Assembly (NCBI GenBank): GCA_012516855.1
Contig: JAAYWB010000068.1
Span: forward strand, 1 to 45,152
From: Candidatus Cloacimonadota bacterium
GTDB taxonomy: Bacteria; Cloacimonadota; Cloacimonadia; Cloacimonadales; Cloacimonadaceae
DNA length: 45,152 nucleotides
Reading direction: 5' to 3'
The translations under genes and the position numbers were made by a program. Position 1 is the first letter of the stretch. Each line of letters starts with the position of its first letter. The notes beneath the pieces are model-generated. The model saw nothing but the letters and a program-made list of their open reading frames with translations. It did not search any database and had not been told where the DNA came from. Of the stretch, positions 35,510 through 44,835 are shown piece by piece.

Positions 35510-36547
35510 TCACTGGCTCATCAGCACTTTGGCCGAGGCATTAAGCCCATCGCTGTGCAAGCGGATCAAATATACTCCGGGAGCGGCTTTTTGCCCCTCC
35601 TTATCCCTGCCGTTCCAAGATATTTCAGAATTTCCGGCAGTAAGCACCTGGCTCCAGGAGCTCACAATCCGGCCTTTCACATCATGCACGGAAACGCTGG
35701 CCTGGCGGGCTTCCTTGCTTTGCACGGACAGGGTGGTGGAATCCGAAAACGGATTTGGCCAAACCCGGTCCAAACTCAGTTCCGCTGCTGGAGAAGCGGT
35801 TTCTTCATCCACAGCCACCCCGCCCCAGATGCGGCCCACGAATTCCGGATGGTCAACATAGGGGTTGCGGTTGGTCTGAAAGCCGTAAATGCCGTTGTTG
35901 CGGGAGATTTCGGCGGCGTCGGGCGGATCGGCAAAATGCCACTGCACCAGCACCGGTGTCATGTTCACGTTTTGCTGGGTGAGGCTGTCGTTATAGCGGG
36001 TGTTGAAATAAAGCAGGGCACGGGCGATGTTGCCCTTGCTCTCGTCGGCCGGTTCGAAAACCGTGTAGCCGCCTGAGCTTTGGCCACGGTAGCTCTGCCA
36101 GGGGGTGTCGTTGTAATAGACGTTCGCGGAGGCGTGGTTGGCCACCGTGAACAGGGGATAATTGCCCCGCGAGCTGTTCACCACCGAATTGGAGGGATAT
36201 AGATGGTGCAAATCGGCCTTTTTCCGGCTGGATTCATTCGAACTGAACCAGCTTTGGGCGTAGGTGTGCTCGGTGTTTGGGTTGTTGGAACCGGTGTAGT
36301 TGTAGCCAACGTAATATTCCTCGCCGGTATAGATGCAGGTCACATAGCCGTTGTGGTTGTCAAGTTGCTGAAATAGAAACTCTTTGGCTGCTCCGTAATC
36401 GCTGTTGGTGTTCGTGGAGATGAGAGTGCGCAGCGCGGAATAGAGTTGCTGTCCGCTGAGGTTTATCACGTTATCGTAGTAATTGCCCTGGGCGCAGGCG
36501 AAGGCAACGGCCAGCAGCAGGAGCAGGGTAAGGATCATATTCTTCAT
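35510..36547 (-). CDS. Secreted endonuclease I family nuclease with FlgD-like sorting tail
   Basis: About 345 residues. MKNMILTLLLLLAVAFACAQG is a signal peptide. The body matches endonuclease I (EndA/NucM type) nucleases: YDNVINLSGQQLYSALRTLIS, TEHTYAQSWF (catalytic-site His) and KKADLHHLYPSNSVVNSSRGNYPLF, the DLHHL..N..R..YP signature. It should cleave DNA or RNA outside the cell. The C-terminus is a FlgD-like Ig domain (VWPNPFSDSTTLSVQSK..SVHDVKGRIVSSW..ISWNGRDKEGQKAAPGVYLIRL), the third in this window. ATG 36547 overlaps the gmhA stop by four bases; the longer frame start is less likely because the signal peptide begins here. Confidence 0.9.
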   Translation of the reverse strand: MKNMILTLLLLLAVAFACAQGNYYDNVINLSGQQLYSALRTLISTNTNSDYGAAKEFLFQQLDNHNGYVTCIYTGEEYYVGYNYTGSNNPNTEHTYAQSWFSSNESSRKKADLHHLYPSNSVVNSSRGNYPLFTVANHASANVYYNDTPWQSYRGQSSGGYTVFEPADESKGNIARALLYFNTRYNDSLTQQNVNMTPVLVQWHFADPPDAAEISRNNGIYGFQTNRNPYVDHPEFVGRIWGGVAVDEETASPAAELSLDRVWPNPFSDSTTLSVQSKEARQASVSVHDVKGRIVSSWSQVLTAGNSEISWNGRDKEGQKAAPGVYLIRLHSDGLNASAKVLMSQ

Positions 36548-37140
36548 GGTCTTATGTCTCCGGAAGCGTCCGCAAAGAGCAGCCGCTCCACGCATTCAAT
36601 GATGATGTGCAGGATTAGGGTGTGCAGTTCCTGGATCCTGTCGCTGTGTTCGCCGAGCACGATTATCTGGAATTCGCAGCTTCCGGCGAGCCTGCCTCCA
36701 TCCCTGCCCAGCAGGGCGACGGTGTGGCAGCCCAGTTCCCGCGCGGTTTCCAGGGCGCGGATCACATTGGGTGAATTGCCACTTGTGGAAATTCCCAGCA
36801 CCACGTCCTCAGCCACGGCGTAAGCTTCCACGCCTCGGGCGAAGACCTGTTCGAAACCATAGTCATTGCCCACACAGGTGATGTGGCTGGGGTCAGACAA
36901 CGCTATGGCGGGCAGAGCCTTGCGGTCCCGGCGAAAGCGGCCTGTAAGCTCTTCCGCGAAGTGCATCGCGTCGCACATCGAGCCGCCGTTTCCGAAAACT
37001 ATCACCTTGCCGCCGCAGTCAAATCTCCGGGCGATCAGCCTGGCTATGTTTTCGATGGCGGCGAAATTGCCATCATCAGCCAGAAATGTCTCCAGGGCGT
37101 GGCTGGCAGCGGTGCAGGAAGCTTGGATGAGTTCACGCAT
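36544..37140 (-). CDS. gmhA: Sedoheptulose-7-phosphate isomerase
   Basis: 198 residues, one SIS domain. GmhA makes D-glycero-manno-heptose 7-phosphate, first step to the heptose of lipopolysaccharide or S-layer sugars. Visible: GGKVIVFGNGGSMCDAMHFAEELTGRF (phosphosugar loop), LGISTSGNSPNVIRALETAR and the C-terminal HTLILHIIIECVERLLF helix. It lies two bases after adenosine deaminase and overlaps the endonuclease, so the three are probably one operon. Phosphoheptose use fits a Gram-negative envelope. Confidence 0.9.
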   Translation of the reverse strand: MRELIQASCTAASHALETFLADDGNFAAIENIARLIARRFDCGGKVIVFGNGGSMCDAMHFAEELTGRFRRDRKALPAIALSDPSHITCVGNDYGFEQVFARGVEAYAVAEDVVLGISTSGNSPNVIRALETARELGCHTVALLGRDGGRLAGSCEFQIIVLGEHSDRIQELHTLILHIIIECVERLLFADASGDIRP

Positions 37141-37142
37141 GT

Positions 37143-38225
37143 TCAGAGGTTTTCCCGAATCTTGATTTTGGTTTTCAGCTCGTCTTCCTCGATCTCGTCC
37201 AGTTCCTTCAGGATGGAATTGATCAGGCGCACGCGCTCCTTATATGGTATGAAGGCGCTCTTGAAACCGTTCAGGAGCACGTTTTTTATGGTGGGGTAAT
37301 CCAGTTTGAGCTCGTTGATGGCCAGCAGATATTCGTCGGTGAGGGTGGTGTTTGAAATGGTTCGGTTGTCTGTGTTGATGGTCACTCGGAGGCCGAAGTC
37401 GATGTAAAAGTCGATGGGGTGGCTGCGGATATCCGGCACCGCCTTGGTGTGGAAATTGCTCTTGAGGCAGATCTCCAGAGGGATGCGGTGGTCGTTCACA
37501 TAGTTCAGCAAATCGCCGTCCTCCACCAGCCGGGTGCCGTGCCCGATGCGGTGCGCGCCGCAATAATGAAGCGCCTGGTGGATGCTGTCAGGACCATAGG
37601 CCTCGCCGGCGTGGATGGTGATGTTGAGATTGTTTTTCAGCGAAAGGTCGAAGGCTTCCTTGTGGTCCTTGGCGGGGTTGTTGTACTCGCCTCCGGCCAG
37701 GTCAAAGCCGATCACGCCCTTGTTTTTGAAGGCGATAGCCAATTCTGCCAGCTTCACCGAGGTGGTGGGGTCCATGTTGCGCAAACCGCAAATGATAACA
37801 GCGGTCTTGACTCCAAAATCTCGTTCCCCCTGTTTGAGCCCGTCGATTACAGCCTGCGATATCTCGGTGAGTTTGAGGCCCTTATTTGTATGCAGTATTG
37901 GGGAATAGCGCACTTCCATATAGCGCACGTTCTCTTTGGCGGCGTCCTCGGCCAGTTCATAGGCCGCGCGGCGCAGGCCTTCCTTGTTCTGAAGCACCAG
38001 GTTCACGATCCCGAAGCCGCTCAAATAGTCTTCCAGGCTTTCGGTGTGGTCGCCGCAAACGATCAGGTCGCGCAACTCGTCCGGGTCCAGAGTGGGCAGC
38101 TTGATCTTGAACTGCTTGGCCAGATCTATGATAGTGTCGATGCGCACGCTGCCATCCAGGTGAACGTGCAGGTCTGTCTTGGGGAGTTTTTGGATGAACT
38201 CCCGGGTCATTTTGATATCCATCAT
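37143..38225 (-). CDS. add: Adenosine deaminase family protein
   Basis: 360 residues. It would deaminate adenosine (or a related adenine compound) to inosine in purine salvage. The metal-dependent amidohydrolase residues are seen: KTDLHVHLDGSVR (two His), ITIHAGEAYGP (His, catalytic Glu), RIGHGTRL (His) and VTINTDNRTISNT (Asp). AAGGA precedes two adjacent ATGs (38225 and 38222); either could start. It heads a run with gmhA and the endonuclease. Confidence 0.92.
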   Translation of the reverse strand: MMDIKMTREFIQKLPKTDLHVHLDGSVRIDTIIDLAKQFKIKLPTLDPDELRDLIVCGDHTESLEDYLSGFGIVNLVLQNKEGLRRAAYELAEDAAKENVRYMEVRYSPILHTNKGLKLTEISQAVIDGLKQGERDFGVKTAVIICGLRNMDPTTSVKLAELAIAFKNKGVIGFDLAGGEYNNPAKDHKEAFDLSLKNNLNITIHAGEAYGPDSIHQALHYCGAHRIGHGTRLVEDGDLLNYVNDHRIPLEICLKSNFHTKAVPDIRSHPIDFYIDFGLRVTINTDNRTISNTTLTDEYLLAINELKLDYPTIKNVLLNGFKSAFIPYKERVRLINSILKELDEIEEDELKTKIKIRENL

Positions 38226-38539
38226 ATTATCCTTATTTGCTTAACAGGTCATTTTGACGGATGCAGGCTGCCTGTCAATCAAAAAAAACATGCTGACTTG
38301 AATAACTCAGTCTGGATAAGACAGTCGATGACCTTTGTGATATACATAATCGATCAGCTTTCTAAGTTGGGTTGGGGCAGTTATCCACATTTTTGATAAT
38401 CCTCAAACCCGAGAAATGGCCATTTAATGCAACCAGAAGCCTATTCCCAACGCCCTGATGCTGCACGCGGCAAACATTTGTCTTGACAGCAGCTCCGGTT
38501 TGGCAAGTATAACCAAAATCGCTAGAGAAGGTGAGTCCG
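38226..38539. other. Divergent gap between add and the PEGA-like gene
   Basis: About 310 bases holding the upstream regions of two divergent genes. A promoter for the rightward gene lies at 38483-38513. No coding frame or hairpin of note was found in the rest. Confidence 0.5.
38483..38513 (+). promoter_or_regulatory. Probable promoter of the PEGA-like gene
   Basis: TTGACA (38483-38488), a 19-base spacer, then TATAAC (38508-38513). The spacing is long, but both boxes are good. Confidence 0.45.
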
Positions 38540-40108
38540 GTGAATAGAATCCACTTTGGAAAAACAAGTTTCAAACAGCTTTCCCCCGCGCGAAGCGGAC
38601 ATGCGGTTAGGATAGGCTTGCTGCTTATCCTGCTATCCCTGTCCCTCTTCGCGTTCGCCCAGGAAACGGATTCGGTGAAAGGCTATCTGCTTCTGCAATG
38701 TAACCTTCCCGGTGTGAAATACCAGATCAACGGCCGTGAATATACTGAGGTGCAGTATTTGCCTCTGACCCCAGGAATGTATCAGGTCCGCGCTTTCGGA
38801 GCAAATCCAGTCACAGGCCCCTTTGCCGAGGAACGCCAGATGGAAATCCGGCAAGGCGAAACCACCGTCGGGAAATTTGATTTTCCCCACGGTACCCTGA
38901 GCCTCTTCAGCAACGAAACCTATGCCCGTTTCACCATCGACAACGCCAAACTCGGCAAAGTGGAAAACCTGCCCCTCCCGCCCGGAACCTACACAGTGAC
39001 AGCCACTTTGCCCAAGGCCGTCACCGGGTTTGGGGATTACCTGATCACCCGTCCGATAACCATCCAGGCCGGCATGCATCTCGACCAGAGCATGGATTTT
39101 AGATACGGCACCGTTACCATCAACTCTTCTCTGGATGACACACGCTACCTGATCGACGGCGTCTCGAAAAAGAAGGTGCAGAAACTCAAACTCCTGGAAG
39201 GTGAGCACAGCTACACAGCCTTTCCACCCGCGCCCCACACCGCGCGATCGGGAACTTTCACCATCCGTGCCGGGGAAGACCTGCCCCTTGAATTGGAATT
39301 CGCCAAAACCCGCCAGATCAGCGACGCGGAAAAACGCCGCGAATACACCTGGCGCTTTGGCCTCATGCCTGCCGCGGTGCTGGAAGCGAACCACTATTTC
39401 AGCTTCGCCGGCACCGGCCAATCCGGTTATACTCCTTTATGCAACGGATTCTCTGTCAGCGGGTTGCGCTTCAAGGCCATCAACCTCTGGCAAAAAGAAC
39501 TCACCCAACCCTACACCTCACGCTATCCGAACTACATGATCGGCGGCAGCCTGCTCGACCAGGCGGTTTTCACCTGGGAAAAAGACAACAAGCATTCCGG
39601 CATTTTGCTCGACCTCGCCAGCGTCAGCACAGGATTGGCACATATTTCTCCCGCCGGTTTTCTGCACGCGCAGATTGAGCTGATCGGCCATTTTTCCTAT
39701 CAAAAGCCGCTGGTGAGCGAAATCGGCTATTACTCCTATGTTACTGCCTTCAAAGAAGGTAGCGGACGCACATACAGAGTCTGGGGCTTCCAGTGGGGCG
39801 GCGAAACCAGGCTGCAACTGGGCGTCCGCCTGGCCAAGTACAACTACCTGAATCTGCACCTCGGTGCCCGTTACCAGCAACCCCTGGGTGGGGACTGGTA
39901 TTCAAACAACGATATTGCCGCCTGGATGACCGAGGACGCGGAATTGCCCCAACCTGACTGGCCAGCCGGCGTTCCCGCCCGCAACGCCGCTTTCGATGGA
40001 TTCAGCCTCTACGCAGGCATCGGCCTGGAAACCAATCTCATTCCCTCCCTGCTGGGTTTGCTGCTCGACAAAGCGGATAAAACCGAAGGAAGCGACCTGC
40101 TGAACTGA
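38540..40108 (+). CDS. Envelope protein with three PEGA-like repeats
   Basis: About 522 residues. A signal or anchor helix (VRIGLLLILLSLSLFAFAQ) follows a basic start. Three repeats of about 75 residues resemble the PEGA domain: GYLLLQCNLPGVKYQINGRE..LPLTPGMYQVRAF, GTLSLFSNETYARFTIDN..LPLPPGTYTVTA and GTVTINSSLDDTRYLIDG..LKLLEGEHSYTAF. The C-terminal 250 residues are rich in alternating aromatic strands (ETRLQLGVRLAKYNYLNLHLGARYQQPL), which could be a small outer-membrane barrel. GTG 38540 is chosen because AAGGTGAG lies just upstream; GTG 38531 is inside that site. It has its own promoter and stands alone. Function is unknown. Confidence 0.75.
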   Translation: MNRIHFGKTSFKQLSPARSGHAVRIGLLLILLSLSLFAFAQETDSVKGYLLLQCNLPGVKYQINGREYTEVQYLPLTPGMYQVRAFGANPVTGPFAEERQMEIRQGETTVGKFDFPHGTLSLFSNETYARFTIDNAKLGKVENLPLPPGTYTVTATLPKAVTGFGDYLITRPITIQAGMHLDQSMDFRYGTVTINSSLDDTRYLIDGVSKKKVQKLKLLEGEHSYTAFPPAPHTARSGTFTIRAGEDLPLELEFAKTRQISDAEKRREYTWRFGLMPAAVLEANHYFSFAGTGQSGYTPLCNGFSVSGLRFKAINLWQKELTQPYTSRYPNYMIGGSLLDQAVFTWEKDNKHSGILLDLASVSTGLAHISPAGFLHAQIELIGHFSYQKPLVSEIGYYSYVTAFKEGSGRTYRVWGFQWGGETRLQLGVRLAKYNYLNLHLGARYQQPLGGDWYSNNDIAAWMTEDAELPQPDWPAGVPARNAAFDGFSLYAGIGLETNLIPSLLGLLLDKADKTEGSDLLN

Positions 40109-40189
40109 ATCCCGGGCTCTTATCCCGTTCATCCCGCTTTACCCGGTCCAGACATGCTCCCTGAAGGTTTTGGCTCAAGCTCAATTAGG

Positions 40190-40400
40190 ATGAACAATGT
40201 CCGTTTTGAAAAAGAGCCATCAATGCTAATCCATCGCAATGTCCTGCCAGTCGGGCCCTGAGCGCTCGAGGTCATCCCCCTCCCACGCCTCTCGTATAAT
40301 CCTCGCATCAAATACGGGCATGATGCGGGAGGCGCGTCCGGGACGCAGGAAAAGGCCTTAATGGCCAGACGGTATTGCTTCGTTCCTTCGCGGGGGAACA
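40190..40400. repeat. Dispersed hairpin repeat, copy D
   Basis: The core at 40280-40334 has CCTCTCGTATAAT..GCGGGAGG, with GCATCAAATACGGG inside, closely matching copy C. The left flank GCCCTGAGCGCTCGAGGTCATCCCC matches copies A and C, and the right flank AAGGCCTTAATGGCC matches copy C. Just left, TTTTGAAAAAGAGCC (about 40194-40210) resembles the right terminal repeat at 17449-17473. It occupies most of the 400-base gap between the convergent PEGA-like and nucleotidyltransferase genes. Confidence 0.7.
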
Positions 40401-40506
40401 AGAGCTGGAATGATGGCAGTCGAACCCTCTTTCTATAAAAATGAGAGTAAGATAGGTCTTGGATGATGAATGTCGGTCGGGGTGGGGATTATAGGCAGGT
40501 ACTATT

Positions 40507-41241
40507 TCAGGTGCTTGCGATAGTATTGGGCAAATGGTCGCCGATGCCTGTGGACTTGGCCAGATTCTGCCAGCGGTCCAGTTGTTGGGGCGAAGCAACT
40601 GAATTAAGCCGCTCCTTTTCGCTTTGGCAGCGAGCTTGGCTCAGTTGGCGGACCAGCGGAGCCAGATCGCGGATGGCGGCAAGGGTTTGGGCCTCCAGTT
40701 CGAAATCCAGCACGGCCGCGAAACGCAGGGCACGCAGCAGGCGCAGGGGATCTTCCTTAAACGATGTGTGGGGATTTCTGACGCAGCGGATGAGGCGGTT
40801 GTGGAGGTCTTGCTGGCCAAGGGTGCAGGGGTCCAGAATATCCGCGTCCGAAATCCTCTGATAGAGCGCGTTCACGGTGAAATCACGGCGGAGGCAGTCA
40901 GCACTGAGAGGGGCGAAACGAACCTGGGGAAAGCGGTTTCCAGAACGGTAGATTTCGCTCCGGGTCATCACGAATTCCAGCTGGATGCCTTCCAGAGTGA
41001 GTTTGGCGGTTCCGAAGGCAGGATGGGCCTTGGGTTCCGACACGGCGTACCGACCTGCCAGAAAGCGGGCCAGGGCGATGCCGCCACGGGACAATTCCAC
41101 GGCAATGTCGGCGTCCAAAACCTGATCAGACCTGCCGAGCAATTGGTCGCGCACGCATCCGCCGGCAAAGTAGCATTTCCCCCAGAATTTTGAGTTTACG
41201 GTGGCTTCAGCCAGAAGCAACCGCAGCTCTTCCAGCTTCAC
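40507..41241 (-). CDS. Short CCA-adding / poly(A)-polymerase family nucleotidyltransferase
   Basis: 244 residues. The class II nucleotidyltransferase head is clear: YFAGGCVRDQLLGR (27-36), the DxD metal pair D43 and D45 (VLDADIAVEL), RRDFTVNALYQRI and the RNA-binding EDPLRLLRALRFA. Family members add CCA, CC or A to tRNA, or poly(A) to RNA. At 244 residues it has only the head, neck and a short piece; the C-terminal body and HD domain of usual CCA enzymes (about 400 or more) are missing. The one tRNA here already encodes CCA, so a repair or restricted role is possible. It overlaps hemW by four bases. Confidence 0.82.
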   Translation of the reverse strand: MKLEELRLLLAEATVNSKFWGKCYFAGGCVRDQLLGRSDQVLDADIAVELSRGGIALARFLAGRYAVSEPKAHPAFGTAKLTLEGIQLEFVMTRSEIYRSGNRFPQVRFAPLSADCLRRDFTVNALYQRISDADILDPCTLGQQDLHNRLIRCVRNPHTSFKEDPLRLLRALRFAAVLDFELEAQTLAAIRDLAPLVRQLSQARCQSEKERLNSVASPQQLDRWQNLAKSTGIGDHLPNTIAST

Positions 41242-42407
41242 AGCAATTCCCCGATCACGGCATTGGAAACAAAGAGAGCCGTATCCGTCAGGCGCAATCG
41301 GTCTCCTTCGAGGGCGAGGAGTCCGGAAGCGCTCAGTTTGGCGATCTCGGCCGCTTTTGCGCTACGCAGGTCATATTGGTAGAGGCTTTGAAGTTCATTC
41401 AGGTCCAGTCCCTCAAGCAGCCTTAGCCCCATCATGATGTGGTCAGCGCAAGCCTGCTCCAGAGAGCATTCCCCGGCCTCTTCCGGCATCTTTTGCGTGT
41501 CAATGTTGTGATAGTATTGGTCCAAATCAGCCGGATTGGTATAGCGCAAAGGCGGCAGCCAGCCCGACGCCGAGGCGCCCACAGCCAGCCAAGGCTTGCT
41601 TTTCCAGTAAGTTAGATTATGACGCGAAGCCATTCCCGGGCGGCAGAAATTGGAAATCTCGTAGTGTTCGAAACCGGCGGCAATCAAGGTTTCACGCAGG
41701 GTATCGTATTGCGCGGCAAGGTCATCCTCATCCGGAAGGGGTGTTTGCGCCCCGGAGGCAAGGTCGCGTCCCAAAGGCGTGTCCGGATCTGGGGTGAGCA
41801 GATAGGCGGAAATATGGTCTGGGCTAAGGGCGAGGTAGTAGTCGAGGTTGCGGCGAATACTGTCCACGTCTTGTCCAGGCAGCCCATAGATCAGGTCCAG
41901 GGAGAGATTGCCGAATCCATATTCGCGGCAAAGCCTGATCTGGGCGGGAATCCGGTCTGAGCGGTGGCGCCGGCCCAGCCAGGCCAGGTCTTTGTCATCC
42001 ATGCTCTGCAAGCCGATGGAAAGCCGGTTCGCGGGTGTTTCACCAAGTTTTTGCAGGTAGGGTGCAGTGATCTGGATGGGATTTATCTCCAGGGTGACCT
42101 CGGCCTCCTGAGCCAAGTCGAACAGGCCGCAAAGGGATTTGATCTGATCCGCTTCCAACAGCGAAGGCGTGCCACCACCAAAGTAGAGGGTCCGCGCCTG
42201 TTTCAGAGCGGGATTGCGTTGCTGCCAGAGGTCGATCTCGCGCCGCAGATAACCAAGGTATTCCTCCTGGGCGGAGCGGGAAAAAGGACGACTGAAAAAG
42301 CTGCAATAGCCGCAGCGGGCCAGGCAAAAGGGGATATGCAGATAGACGGCCACCCCGCGACCATCGCGGAGAGCCGCATCAGAAAAGGCATCCAGGCTGG
42401 GACACAT
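41238..42407 (-). CDS. hemW: Radical SAM heme chaperone HemW
   Basis: About 389 residues. The radical SAM cluster motif is YLHIPFCLARCGYCSF with C30, C34 and C37 (numbered from the ATG at 42413), in the C-x3-C-x2-C form. HemW members also share ARTLYFGGGTPSLL, VTLEINP, NRLSIGLQSMDDKDL and the C-terminal MMGLRLLEGLD. HemW binds heme and passes it to respiratory proteins; it was long annotated as coproporphyrinogen oxidase-like (HemN) but lacks that activity. The start at 42407 is preferred because GAGGG lies six bases upstream; GAGGG abuts the ATG at 42413. Confidence 0.9.
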   Translation of the reverse strand: MCPSLDAFSDAALRDGRGVAVYLHIPFCLARCGYCSFFSRPFSRSAQEEYLGYLRREIDLWQQRNPALKQARTLYFGGGTPSLLEADQIKSLCGLFDLAQEAEVTLEINPIQITAPYLQKLGETPANRLSIGLQSMDDKDLAWLGRRHRSDRIPAQIRLCREYGFGNLSLDLIYGLPGQDVDSIRRNLDYYLALSPDHISAYLLTPDPDTPLGRDLASGAQTPLPDEDDLAAQYDTLRETLIAAGFEHYEISNFCRPGMASRHNLTYWKSKPWLAVGASASGWLPPLRYTNPADLDQYYHNIDTQKMPEEAGECSLEQACADHIMMGLRLLEGLDLNELQSLYQYDLRSAKAAEIAKLSASGLLALEGDRLRLTDTALFVSNAVIGELL

Positions 42408-42433
42408 ATCCATCCCTCACCCCGGAAGCTGGA

Positions 42434-43399
42434 TTATCCGGAGGCTTTGGCCTTTTTGGGCGTTTTGGCTAAGCGGAACATCCGGTCCCAGCGGACGTGG
42501 GGTGTGTCGAAGAGTTTGTTGTATTCGATGCCTTTGGAGAAGAAGATCAGCCAGGGTGTGCCGGTGATGTCCTTGCGGTCAAGAAATCCCCAGTAGCGGC
42601 TGTCATCGCTCACGTCACGGTTGTCGCCCATCACGAAATACTTGCCCTCGGGCACCTTGATGGGGCCAAACCAGTCGCGGTTGTAGATTGTGCGGGCGGG
42701 GATTCCTTTGAGGCTGTCGGCCGGCACGCGGTAAGGTTCATACCAATCGTCAACTGTGATGTAGTTGTCATTGTCGCTTTCCGCGTAGCGGTGCTGGAAA
42801 ATCTGGGCTGGCGATTCGGGCGGCGAAGGGATCGGAATGCCGTAGCATTCATAACCCTGGGTGAACTCTTTCCCATTCACATAGACCAGTTTGTCACGCA
42901 CCTCAACGATGTCGCCAGGCATGCCGATCACGCGTTTGACCACATTTTTGCGGGCGTAATAGGTGATGTGGAAAAAGGTCATGGGAAATTTGGCAAAGCT
43001 TTGGGTTTTATTGAAATAGAGAGGATGAAAGAGCTTGATGAAGTTGTCCTTCGAATCCGGGTGTTCCGGTGTGTCTTTCTCGATCTTGGGAAAGCGGAAG
43101 GTTACGATGTCCTCGCGTTTGGGGTCAGCGAAGAAATACTTCAATTTGTTGGCCACAAGGTAATCGCCGGTAAGCAGGGTTTTTTCCATTGAGGGCGAAG
43201 GGATCATGAAGTTCTGGAACGTATAGTTGCGAATGATCATAGCCACCACAAAGGCGAAGAGGATGGATTCGATCCAGTCTTGCAGCCAGGGTTTGCGGCG
43301 GCGGAACTTCTTTCCTTCCGGGATGGGCGTGATGGTGTAAGCCGGCTCTTTGTATTCCTGTTTTCGCGCTTTGGCCTTGATTATGTTTTTATCTTTCAT
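42434..43399 (-). CDS. lepB: Signal peptidase I
   Basis: About 321 residues. LepB cleaves signal peptides at the outer face of the inner membrane. One N-terminal membrane helix (WIESILFAFVVAMIIRNYTF) leads to the catalytic serine S70 (IPSPSMEKTL); the general base K155 sits in NVVKRVIGMPGDIVEV; the late GDNRDVSDDSRYWGFL is the family signature. The large insert between these motifs makes it longer than enterobacterial forms in this part. AAGGA four bases before supports ATG 43399; in-frame ATGs at 43411 and 43402 are close alternatives. It would process the many secreted proteins in the window. Confidence 0.95.
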   Translation of the reverse strand: MKDKNIIKAKARKQEYKEPAYTITPIPEGKKFRRRKPWLQDWIESILFAFVVAMIIRNYTFQNFMIPSPSMEKTLLTGDYLVANKLKYFFADPKREDIVTFRFPKIEKDTPEHPDSKDNFIKLFHPLYFNKTQSFAKFPMTFFHITYYARKNVVKRVIGMPGDIVEVRDKLVYVNGKEFTQGYECYGIPIPSPPESPAQIFQHRYAESDNDNYITVDDWYEPYRVPADSLKGIPARTIYNRDWFGPIKVPEGKYFVMGDNRDVSDDSRYWGFLDRKDITGTPWLIFFSKGIEYNKLFDTPHVRWDRMFRLAKTPKKAKASG

Positions 43400-43500
43400 C
43401 ATTTCCTTCATTAAAACTGATATCCACACCAGTTTTAAGGTTGCCAGCTTTTGTCAAGCGGGAAATTGTCAAGCCAAGTCTGTGTCGAGGCCAGAATGCA

Positions 43501-44643
43501 TCAGAAGGCCAGCATCAGCAGGGCTTCGATGTCCGCGGTGCCGAATTCGATGATCCTGCCCAGTCCCGGTGACTGCAGGATGATGTCCCGCAACTGGGAA
43601 AGCTGGTCTTCGCGTATGCCGAGGTCGCGCAGGCAAGTCGCTGAACCCCAAGCTTCTATCTGGTCGCGAAAGTGGCGCAGGGCGTGGGACACGCTGTCGG
43701 CGCCATGCACGTTTTTAGCCCAATATTCGAAGCGGGCGGGCTGTCTTTCGCTTACATACTCGATCCAGGCGGGAAAAATCACTCCTAGGCCCTCTCCGTG
43801 GGCGATGCGGGGGTCCAGAACGGAAAAAGCGTGCTCAATGCTGTGGCAGGCCCAGTCACCGCCCTGAAGGCCTGCGCCGCTGATGCCGTTGAGAGCCAGG
43901 GTGGCGCACCAGGCCAGGTTTCCGCGGGCCACGAGGTCGGCGGGGTTCTGCTGCAGCCTGTTGGTGGCTGAAGTGATGGTTTTAAGCAGGGCCACATTGA
44001 TGGCGCGTGTAGTTTCTGCCGGGCTGTCCATGAAAAAGTATTCCAGAATGTGCGCCGTGGCATCCAGGGCTCCGTTCACCGTCTGGCGCCAGGGCAGGCT
44101 GCTTTGCACAGAGGGATCGATGATGGAAACGCGCGGATAGAGTAGCGGGGAGCCAATGCTCCACTTCTTTTGCTCTTCAGTGTGGGTGATCACGGCGTTG
44201 CCGTTCATCTCGCTGCCGGTGGCGGAAAGCGTGAGCACCGTGAAGACGGGCAAAGCCTGTTCTATCCTTTCCACTCCGGTGAAAGCGTTCCACACATCCC
44301 GCAGGTAAAAACCTGCCGCGGTGGCTTTAACGCTGTCTATAACGCTGCCTCCTCCCACGGCCAGGATGGCGTCCACTTGCTCGGTTTTGGTAAGGGCAAT
44401 CAGCTCATACACCTTTTCCAGAGTGGGATTGGCCTGCACACCCCAAGCCTCGGTCCAGTCGATCCGGCTGCCCCGGAGACTTTTACTGACCTGTTCGTAC
44501 ACGCCATTCGCGCGAATCGAGCCTCCACCAGCCACCAGCAGGCATTTGCGCACTCCGGCACTCTGAAGTTCTGGTCCGATCCGCTCTATCGTTCCCACCC
44601 CAAAATGGACCCGGGTGGGGTTGTGCATAATGAAGGAATCCAT
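43501..44643 (-). CDS. Iron-containing alcohol dehydrogenase
   Basis: 380 residues, the usual length for the group III Fe-ADH family (butanol dehydrogenase/YqhD-like). NAD(P) binding: VGGGSVIDSVKATAAG; the metal site is formed by D and H in NGALDATAHILEYFF, the His of WACHSIEHAFSVL and H of RIAHGEGL. It would interconvert aldehydes and alcohols in fermentation. AAGGAG six bases before ATG 44643 is a strong ribosome site. It is transcribed alone or reads toward lepB after a 100-base gap. Exact substrate cannot be told. Confidence 0.9.
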   Translation of the reverse strand: MDSFIMHNPTRVHFGVGTIERIGPELQSAGVRKCLLVAGGGSIRANGVYEQVSKSLRGSRIDWTEAWGVQANPTLEKVYELIALTKTEQVDAILAVGGGSVIDSVKATAAGFYLRDVWNAFTGVERIEQALPVFTVLTLSATGSEMNGNAVITHTEEQKKWSIGSPLLYPRVSIIDPSVQSSLPWRQTVNGALDATAHILEYFFMDSPAETTRAINVALLKTITSATNRLQQNPADLVARGNLAWCATLALNGISGAGLQGGDWACHSIEHAFSVLDPRIAHGEGLGVIFPAWIEYVSERQPARFEYWAKNVHGADSVSHALRHFRDQIEAWGSATCLRDLGIREDQLSQLRDIILQSPGLGRIIEFGTADIEALLMLAF

Positions 44644-44835
44644 TTCTGCTCCTTAATCTTGTAAACTGATTCAAAAGCCTTGTCGGTTCAAGAATATATT
44701 AAAGGCAAATCGCTGCCGGGCAAGCTGAAATGCGCTTCACCGCCAAGCGAATCCTCTTCAAAACATATTTCTTGACAGCCCCGGCATTAAGAAAGAAAAA
44801 GTAAAAAGAAGAAAGCATCCCTGCAGGAGACATCC

